The notes under the pieces were generated by a model. That model did no database searches. It had not been told where the DNA came from and was given only the letters and a program-made list of their open reading frames with translations. Below, in pieces: positions 58,307 through 64,000 of a DNA stretch of 64,000 nucleotides (the stretch's first letter is position 1; each line of letters opens with the position of its first letter). Position numbers and translations under genes: made by a program. This DNA is from Corynebacterium sp. CNJ-954 (GTDB taxonomy: Bacteria > Actinomycetota > Actinomycetes > Mycobacteriales > Mycobacteriaceae): assembly GCF_001942345.1 (NCBI RefSeq), contig NZ_MKKI01000042.1:124001-188000 (forward strand). The letters run 5' to 3'.

Positions 58307-61300
58307 TCAGTCCCCGAACTCCGCGTCCGTGACCTCTTCACCCCAGAACACCCGGTCCACCACCCGGCGCGCACGACGGGTTGTTTTCAGGTAGTCGTCG
58401 AAGAACCCCTGCGAGTCCTCCGGATCCCAGTTCGCCGCCGCCGCGATGTTGACCAGCTGCGGGCCGGGCCCGGGGAGCTGGTCGCGTCGCTTGGCGTCGG
58501 CGAGGATGATCGCGTTGCGGGCACGAGTGGCCACGATCCAGGCGGCCCGGAGCGTGTCGACATCGGCCTCGGACAACAGTCCGGCGATGCGGATCTCCTC
58601 GAGGACCTGCAGCGTGGAGGTGTTGTGCAGGTTGGCGATACGGTGGCAGTTCTGCATGGTGAGTAGTTGGACCGTCCACTCGATGTCGGTGAGACCGCCA
58701 CGCCCGAGTTTGGTGTGGGTGTACCGGTCGGCGCCGCGTGGCAGACGTTCCCCGTCGACGCGCGCCTTCATCCGGCGCACCTGCTGCACGGTCGCCCGGT
58801 CGACACCGCCCTCGGGGTACCGGAACTCGTCGATGGTCCGCAGGAAGCGGATGCCGAGGTCCTTGTCGCCGGCGATCCACGTCGCACGCAGCAGTGCCTG
58901 GTACTCCCAGGTCTCCCCCCACCGTTCGTAGTAGGCGCGGTAGGACTCCAGGGTCCGTACCGTCGGACCGCTGCGTCCCTCGGGGCGCAGATTCAGGTCG
59001 ACTTCCAGAGGCGGGTCCTGCGACGGACGCGACAGCCGGGTCCGGAGCCGTTTGGCGATTCCACTGGCCCAGGTCACCGCATCCTGGTCGGTCCCCGCCT
59101 CCCCGTCGCCGTCTTCGTCGACGGCGTCGTCGCCCTCCATTTCCTCCGGGACGGGTTCACAGACGAACATCACGTCGGCGTCGGAACCGTAGCTCAGTTC
59201 CGCCCCGCCGAGCCTCCCCATACCGATGACACTGATCAGGGCGGGGGCGTTGCGGTGGTTCTCATCCTCCCACGCCCGGATCTCCGCACGCAGTGCCGCC
59301 TCGAGAACAGCGTCCCAGATCAACGACAGGGACCGGCACACCTCCGGCGTGTCGATCAGTCCCAGCAGGTCCGCCGAGGCGATCTTCGCGAGTTCGGTCC
59401 GACGCAACGAGCGTGCCACGGCGATGGCCGCGTCCGGGTCGCGGTGGCGTCCTGCCGCGGCGACGAGAGAGTGGCTACGGACAGAGGCGTCGTGCTCCAG
59501 CAGTTTCGGGCCGTTGGCCCCGTCAGAGAGCATGCGCACCGCCTCCGGCGAAGCGATGAACAGGTTGGCGATGTACGGCGAGGTACCGAGGATCCGCATC
59601 AGGCGTTTGCCCACGATGTTCTCGTCGCGCAGCAACCGCAGGAACCACGAACGGTCGAATGCCGCCTCCGACAGTTTCCGGTAGGCCAACAGGCCCGCGT
59701 CCGGGTCGACGGTGTCGGACAGCCACTCCATCAACGACGGGAGGATCATCGCCTGGATGCGGTCCTTGCGGGTCGTCCCCGAGGCCAACGCCGAAAGGTG
59801 GTCCATGGCGCGGGACGGATGCAGGTACCCCAGTGCGGCGAGCTGCCGCTTCGCGGCCTCCGGAGTAAGTCGGAGCGCATCGACCGGCATGTTGACCACC
59901 GACGACAGCAGCGGCCGGTAGAACAACTTGTTGTGCAGCTGCCGGATCTGGTTGCTGACCTTGCGCACCTTGGCCGACAGTGCCGCGTCCGCACCTTCCT
60001 GACCTTCTCCCCGTACGCCGGCGGTGCGTGCCAGGCGGAGCCGCCCTGCCTCATCATCCTGTTCAGGAAGGGCATGGGTGCGCCGGAGGTGCTGCAGCTG
60101 CAACCGGTGCTCCAGCAGTCGCATGTACTCGTAGCAGGAGATCAGGATCTGTCCGTCCTCACGGCCGACGTATCCGCCGTCGACCAGGGCGGTGAGGGCC
60201 TGGACAGTGGAGCGCACCCGCAGCGACTCGTCGACACGTCCGTGCACCATCTGGAGCAGCTGGATGGCGAACTCCACGTCCCGCAGGCCGCCGGGCCCCA
60301 GTTTCAGTTCCAGGGGGAGCAGATTGTCCGGGACGTTGTCGATCACCCGACGACGCATCGCCTGCACATCGGGCACGAAGTCCTCCCGCTCGGCGGCACT
60401 CCACACCATCGGTGCGAGCTGTTCGACGTAGTCGCGGCCCAGATCCAGGTCGCCGGTCATGGGGCGCGCCTTCAGCAGCGCCTGGAACTCCCAGGTCGAC
60501 GCCCACCGCCGGTAGTAGGTGAGGTGTGACTCCAGGGTGCGAACGAGGGCACCGTGACGTCCCTCGGGCCGGAGCGCCGCGTCGACCTCGAAGAACACCC
60601 GGCATCCGATGTTGATGAATTCACCGGCCAACCGGGTGGTCTGGGCGTCCGCCGGCTCGGCGACGAAGATGACGTCCACGTCCGAGATGTAGTTGAGTTC
60701 ACGCGCGCCGCACTTACCCATCGCGACCACCGACAGCTTGGCCGGGACGGCGCCGGACGGGTAGACCGTGGCTGTGGCCACCGCCAGCGCTGCGGTGAGG
60801 GCGGCGTCGGCGGCGTCGGCGAGTCGCTCGGTGAGAACCTCGAACGGCAGTGGGTCGCCCGTCGGCTCGCTCCCCCCGAACGTGTCGGCCAGGTCGATCG
60901 CCGCAATCCGGGCGAGAACGGTGCGATAGGCCGTACGCATCGCCCGGTCTGCGTCCACGCCGGTCACCGTGGCGCGGAAAAGCAGGGAATCATCGTCGTG
61001 TCCCTCGACACGTTCCGCCCCCACCGCGGTCGTGAGTGCCTCCATGATCTCGTCCCTGCCGGGCAGTTCGCCGGCGAGTTCCGGCCAGATCCCGGGATTC
61101 GCCACCACATGGTCCCCCAGCAGGGTGGAGCCGCCGAACAGCGCGAGCAGTCGCACGCGGAACACCGCGTCCCCGTCGATCTTCTCCAGCAGTGCCGTCG
61201 AGGACGTGTCGCTGTCGCCGTCCTCACTGTCGCGGCTGTCCCGTCCGTCGAGCGTCTCGACCAGCCGTACCACCGCATTCAACGCACGGTCGGGGTCACC

Positions 61301-61444
61301 GGTAGAGGCCAGAACGCTGAGCACCGGGCGGTGCTCCTCATCGTCCCACCCGAGTTTTGCGAGGTCATCGGCCGCGGACGGCCTGGTCAACCCCAGCGAC
61401 ACCGGGGACGGAACTCGACGACGGGTGGTTCGCGGCTGATTCAC
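58307..61444 (-). CDS. glnE: bifunctional glutamine synthetase adenylyltransferase/deadenylylase
   Basis: A 1045-residue regulator that adds and removes AMP on the GlnA tyrosine. Two nucleotidyltransferase domains are visible: the N-terminal deadenylylase (GKCGARELNYISDVDVIFV) and the C-terminal adenylylase (GMGRLGGAELSYGSDADVMFV), each followed by its DUF-type regulatory helices. An acidic insert follows the second site (EEMEGDDAVDEDGDGE). GTG 61444 has AGGAG about 13 nt upstream. It lies between glnA2 and the heme genes, as in C. glutamicum, where hmuO is its neighbour. Confidence 0.95.
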   Translation of the reverse strand: MNQPRTTRRRVPSPVSLGLTRPSAADDLAKLGWDDEEHRPVLSVLASTGDPDRALNAVVRLVETLDGRDSRDSEDGDSDTSSTALLEKIDGDAVFRVRLLALFGGSTLLGDHVVANPGIWPELAGELPGRDEIMEALTTAVGAERVEGHDDDSLLFRATVTGVDADRAMRTAYRTVLARIAAIDLADTFGGSEPTGDPLPFEVLTERLADAADAALTAALAVATATVYPSGAVPAKLSVVAMGKCGARELNYISDVDVIFVAEPADAQTTRLAGEFINIGCRVFFEVDAALRPEGRHGALVRTLESHLTYYRRWASTWEFQALLKARPMTGDLDLGRDYVEQLAPMVWSAAEREDFVPDVQAMRRRVIDNVPDNLLPLELKLGPGGLRDVEFAIQLLQMVHGRVDESLRVRSTVQALTALVDGGYVGREDGQILISCYEYMRLLEHRLQLQHLRRTHALPEQDDEAGRLRLARTAGVRGEGQEGADAALSAKVRKVSNQIRQLHNKLFYRPLLSSVVNMPVDALRLTPEAAKRQLAALGYLHPSRAMDHLSALASGTTRKDRIQAMILPSLMEWLSDTVDPDAGLLAYRKLSEAAFDRSWFLRLLRDENIVGKRLMRILGTSPYIANLFIASPEAVRMLSDGANGPKLLEHDASVRSHSLVAAAGRHRDPDAAIAVARSLRRTELAKIASADLLGLIDTPEVCRSLSLIWDAVLEAALRAEIRAWEDENHRNAPALISVIGMGRLGGAELSYGSDADVMFVCEPVPEEMEGDDAVDEDGDGEAGTDQDAVTWASGIAKRLRTRLSRPSQDPPLEVDLNLRPEGRSGPTVRTLESYRAYYERWGETWEYQALLRATWIAGDKDLGIRFLRTIDEFRYPEGGVDRATVQQVRRMKARVDGERLPRGADRYTHTKLGRGGLTDIEWTVQLLTMQNCHRIANLHNTSTLQVLEEIRIAGLLSEADVDTLRAAWIVATRARNAIILADAKRRDQLPGPGPQLVNIAAAANWDPEDSQGFFDDYLKTTRRARRVVDRVFWGEEVTDAEFGD

Positions 61445-61543
61445 CGGGGGCTCATCTCCTGGGCTGTGGCATCGTGGTGGCGCACTGGGCTCCGTACCAT
61501 CGTAGTGGATGCCCGGCCGCCGGTCCTGAAGCCGCCCCAGGTG

Positions 61544-62890
61544 CTAGAACTCCAGGTTGTGTGCGAGCTCCCACGGCGTGACCTGGGACTGGTAGGACTT
61601 CCACTCCTCCCACTTGTTGCGCAGGAAGTACTCGAAGACGTGCTCGCCGAGGGCGTCGGCGACCAGTTCGGACTTCTCCATCTCGCGCAGAGCCAGGTCC
61701 AGGTCCGTGGGAAGGTCCTTGTACCCCATCGCCATACGTTCCCGACGAGTCATGCCCGCCACGTCCTCCTCCACCGGAGGGTGCAGTTCATATCCTTCCC
61801 GGATGCCCTTCAGACCGGCCGCGATGAGCACGGCGTAGGTGAGGTAGGGGTTGGCTCCGGAGTCCGGGGTCCGGATCTCGACCCGGCGCGACGAAGGCTT
61901 GTGCACGGTGTACATCGGCACGCGGATCATCGCAGAACGGTTCGAGGCACCCCACGTGGCCGCGGTGGGGGCCTCGGCTCCACTGGTCAGCCGCTTGTAG
62001 GAGTTCACCCACTGGTTCGTCACCGCGGAGATCTCCGGGGCATGTTCCAGGATCCCGGCGATGAAGGACTTCGCCGTCCCTGAGAGGTAGAACTGGTCGT
62101 CCGGGTCGTGGAACGCGTTGTTCTCACCCTCGAACAGCGACATGTGGGTGTGCATGGCCGAGCCGGGGTATTCGTGGAACGGTTTCGGCATGAATGTTGC
62201 CCGGACGTCGTTACGGGTGGCGACCTGCTTGACCATGTAGCGGAAACTCATCACGTTGTCCGCCATCGACAGGGCGTCGGCGAACCTCAGGTCGATCTCC
62301 TGCTGTCCCGGACCTGCCTCGTGGTGCGAGAACTCCACGGAGATGCCCATCGACTCCAGCGCCGAGATCGCGTCCTGACGGAACAGCGGAGCGGCATCGG
62401 TGACCGCCTGGTCGAAGTATCCCCCGGTGTCTGCGGGGACAGGACGACCGTCGGGGCCGTTGCCGTTCTTCAACAGGAAGAACTCGATCTCCGGGTGGAC
62501 ATAACAGGAGAAGCCCTCGTCCGCGGCGCTGTTCAGCTGACGCCGCAGGACCTGGCGGGGGTCCGCCCAGCTGGGCTCCCCGTCCGGCATCGCGATGTCG
62601 CAGAACATTCGTGCCGTGAGCACCTGGTTGTCGCCACCGGCCGTGTCCAGCGGGAGGATCTGGAACGTCGACGGGTCCGGCTTCGCGATCGTGTCGGATT
62701 CGACGACGCGCGAGAAACCCTCGATGGAGGAACCGTCGAATCCGATTCCTTCGGCGAACGCGCCCTCGAGTTCCGCAGGGGCGACGGCGACCGACTTCAG
62801 GTATCCCTGGATGTCCGTGAACCACAGACGGACGAAGCGAATGTCCCGTTCCTCGAGCGTGCGGAGGACGTATTCCTGTTGGCGACTCAT
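61544..62890 (-). CDS. glnA2: glutamine synthetase-like protein GlnA2
   Basis: A 448-residue type I-alpha glutamine synthetase paralogue with [40 protein letters not shown] and NRSAMIRVP. No adenylylation Tyr motif of the GlnA kind is present; the equivalent stretch reads [15 protein letters not shown]. In C. glutamicum GlnA2 is dispensable for glutamine synthesis and its role is uncertain. ATG 62890 is chosen since TACCAT lies 7 nt upstream and overlaps the alternative ATG 62899. Divergent from panB. Confidence 0.93.
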   Translation of the reverse strand: MSRQQEYVLRTLEERDIRFVRLWFTDIQGYLKSVAVAPAELEGAFAEGIGFDGSSIEGFSRVVESDTIAKPDPSTFQILPLDTAGGDNQVLTARMFCDIAMPDGEPSWADPRQVLRRQLNSAADEGFSCYVHPEIEFFLLKNGNGPDGRPVPADTGGYFDQAVTDAAPLFRQDAISALESMGISVEFSHHEAGPGQQEIDLRFADALSMADNVMSFRYMVKQVATRNDVRATFMPKPFHEYPGSAMHTHMSLFEGENNAFHDPDDQFYLSGTAKSFIAGILEHAPEISAVTNQWVNSYKRLTSGAEAPTAATWGASNRSAMIRVPMYTVHKPSSRRVEIRTPDSGANPYLTYAVLIAAGLKGIREGYELHPPVEEDVAGMTRRERMAMGYKDLPTDLDLALREMEKSELVADALGEHVFEYFLRNKWEEWKSYQSQVTPWELAHNLEF

Positions 62891-62897
62891 GGCCACC

Positions 62898-62903
62898 ATG
62901 GTA
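62898..62903 (-). promoter_or_regulatory. glnA2 -10 box, leaderless type
   Basis: TACCAT on the minus strand, 7 nt before ATG 62890. Confidence 0.45.
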
Positions 62904-62952
62904 ACGCCCGCCCCGGCGGACAGCCCCTTTTTCCGGGCCCGGTGGACGGGTT

Positions 62953-62968
62953 GTTACACATCGTTAAC
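62953..62968. promoter_or_regulatory. direct repeat GTTAC-N5-GTTAAC in the glnA2/panB gap
   Basis: GTTAC at 62953 and GTTAAC at 62963 form a direct repeat overlapping the putative panB -35 (TTAACA). It resembles the GTTAC half-site found before glnA. Confidence 0.3.
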
Positions 62969-62987
62969 ACCTGCCCGTCTGACGTGG

Positions 62988-62993
62988 CACAAT
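62988..62993 (+). promoter_or_regulatory. panB -10 box, leaderless type
   Basis: CACAAT, 8 nt before ATG 63002, with TTAACA (62964-62969) as a possible -35. Confidence 0.45.
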
Positions 62994-63001
62994 GTCGTGA
63001 C

Positions 63002-63838
63002 ATGGCTGACAAGAAAGAGACCACCGGATACCTCGCCCCCACCCGTCAGGTCCGCATCGGCGACCTGCGTAAGCGTAAGGGATCAGGTGACAAATGGGCG
63101 ATGCTCACCGCCTACGACTACTCCACCGCACGGGCGTTCTCCGACGCCGGCGTCGAGTGCCTCCTGGTGGGTGATTCGGCGGCGAACGTGGTCTTCGGCT
63201 ACCCCCAGACCCAGCAGATCAGCCTCGACGAGATGATCTACATCGCCGCCGCGGTGGTCCGGGGTGCAGGCAATGCGCTGGTTATCGCCGACCTCCCGTT
63301 CGGCACGTACGAAGCGTCCGACGAGCAGGCGGTCCGGTCCGCTGCGGAGATGATGCGACGGTCCGGTGCCGCCATGGTCAAGATCGAAGGCGGGGTGCGC
63401 ATCGCTCCCCGGATCAGGGCACTGGTTGCCGCGGGCATCCCGGTGTGCGCCCACATCGGTTTCACCCCCCAGTCGGTCAACGCACTCTCCGGGTTCAAGG
63501 TGCAGGGCCGCGGGGACGCCGCGGAGCAGCTGCTCGCCGACACCCGCGCCGTCGCCGACGCCGGCGCCGACTTCGTCGTCCTGGAGATGGTCCCGGCAGA
63601 CGTGGCCGCCCGCGCCAGCGAGTCCGTCGACATCCCCACCGTGGGCATCGGCGCAGGTCCGGACACTGACGCCCAGGTCCTCGTCTGGCACGACATGGCG
63701 GCCCTGCCGGCAGACGGGCACCGTCCGAAATTCGCCAAACAGTGGGCGCAGGTCGGGGCGGAGCTCACCGCCGCTGCCGCGTCCTACAAGCGGGAGGTCG
63801 CCGAGGGGACCTTCCCGGCCGAGGAACACTGCTTCTAG
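63002..63838 (+). CDS. panB: 3-methyl-2-oxobutanoate hydroxymethyltransferase
   Basis: First enzyme of pantothenate synthesis; transfers a hydroxymethyl group from methylene-THF to ketoisovalerate. 278 residues, TIM barrel, with the metal-binding [35 protein letters not shown] and [20 protein letters not shown] 63002 is supported by CACAAT 8 nt upstream. Converges with the SPOR-like gene at the window edge. Confidence 0.95.
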   Translation: MADKKETTGYLAPTRQVRIGDLRKRKGSGDKWAMLTAYDYSTARAFSDAGVECLLVGDSAANVVFGYPQTQQISLDEMIYIAAAVVRGAGNALVIADLPFGTYEASDEQAVRSAAEMMRRSGAAMVKIEGGVRIAPRIRALVAAGIPVCAHIGFTPQSVNALSGFKVQGRGDAAEQLLADTRAVADAGADFVVLEMVPADVAARASESVDIPTVGIGAGPDTDAQVLVWHDMAALPADGHRPKFAKQWAQVGAELTAAAASYKREVAEGTFPAEEHCF

Positions 63839-63846
63839 CCCCGGTT

Positions 63847-64000
63847 CTAGTCGTCGTCCCACTCGTCGGCGACTTTGGTCCGCTCTCTGGCGATCTGGAG
63901 GGCGTGCTCGGCTTCGTCACGGGACGAGTACGGGCCCATGCGGTTGTCCCACCCGGAGGTTTTTCCCTGGGTGACCTCACCGCTGGAGGTGTCGAAGTAC
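63847..64000 (-). CDS. SPOR-like small conserved protein (3' part, cut by window end)
   Basis: The last 50 codons of a minus-strand gene are present: YFDTSSGEVTQGKTSGWDNR followed by MGPYSSRDEAEHALQIARERTK and an acidic WDDD end. This MGPYxSRxEAExAL pattern is that of small actinobacterial SPOR-domain-like proteins encoded beside glnA2/panB. The start is outside the window. Function unknown. Confidence 0.75.
   Translation of the reverse strand, partial: YFDTSSGEVTQGKTSGWDNRMGPYSSRDEAEHALQIARERTKVADEWDDD

Noticed and set aside
58667..60529. 620-codon plus-strand ORF opposite glnE
   Set aside because: Shadow of glnE, which has both nucleotidyltransferase domains intact.

Overview
The window is a stretch of high-GC actinobacterial chromosome, almost certainly Corynebacterium. 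Gene order follows the conserved corynebacterial backbone: metF, idsA, mptA, pknL, aroG, mptC, plsC, glk, pimB', two nlpC genes, qcrBAC-ctaE, ctaF-ctaC, ltsA, ilvE, pepA, aceF, lipB, lipA, glnA, hmuO, glnE, glnA2, panB. The high GC by eye and the extra genes point to a high-GC species rather than C. glutamicum itself; this is inference, since no rRNA is present. No tRNA, rRNA, IS element, prophage or CRISPR array was seen.

Layout. 1-5 kb: a GNAT acetyltransferase behind a LexA-type box, metF, the prenyl synthase idsA and the lipoglycan mannosyltransferase mptA. 4.5-7.3 kb: pknL (kinase plus five PASTA domains) divergent from an Rv2175c-like regulator. 7.3-16.6 kb: aroG, an RNase AS-type exonuclease and cell-envelope genes (acyltransferase, mptC, plsC, glk, pimB', two NlpC/P60 hydrolases). 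17-27.8 kb: respiratory block (qcrCAB, ctaE, ctaF, ctaC) with trpD and ltsA. 27.9-38.7 kb: A-type Fe-S carrier, a decayed cobT, ilvE, pepA, aceF, lipB, lipA and small membrane proteins. 39-43.7 kb: glnA, two acyl-CoA dehydrogenases and an SDR-like protein. 43.7-48 kb: thiamine genes with a TPP riboswitch. 48-51.8 kb: MFS transporter with a serine-repeat mini-protein, a TauE-like permease and a GT87 glycosyltransferase. 51.7-58.3 kb: a leftward run hmuU-hmuV-hmuO, a heme-oxygenase-like paralogue, a Nudix-fructosamine-kinase fusion and two PH-domain membrane proteins. 58.3-64 kb: glnE, glnA2, panB and the end of a SPOR-like gene.

How it works together. The window supplies the bcc-aa3 respiratory branch, lipoate synthesis plus the lipoylated E2 subunit it modifies, PIM/LM/LAM mannolipid enzymes, both glutamine synthetase-type genes with their adenylyltransferase, and heme import plus degradation.

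Main unusual points. (1) The heme locus carries a heme-oxygenase-fold paralogue lacking the axial His, behind a DtxR-like box, followed by a Nudix domain fused to a fructosamine kinase. (2) Three genes (qcrC, a TauE-type permease, a PH-domain protein) are each broken by what looks like loss of one G from a GGGG run, suggesting homopolymer errors. (3) cobT is split and has lost its catalytic Glu. (4) About twenty genes have a TANNNT-type -10 placed 7-8 nt before the start codon, the signature of leaderless transcripts, which fixes many starts.
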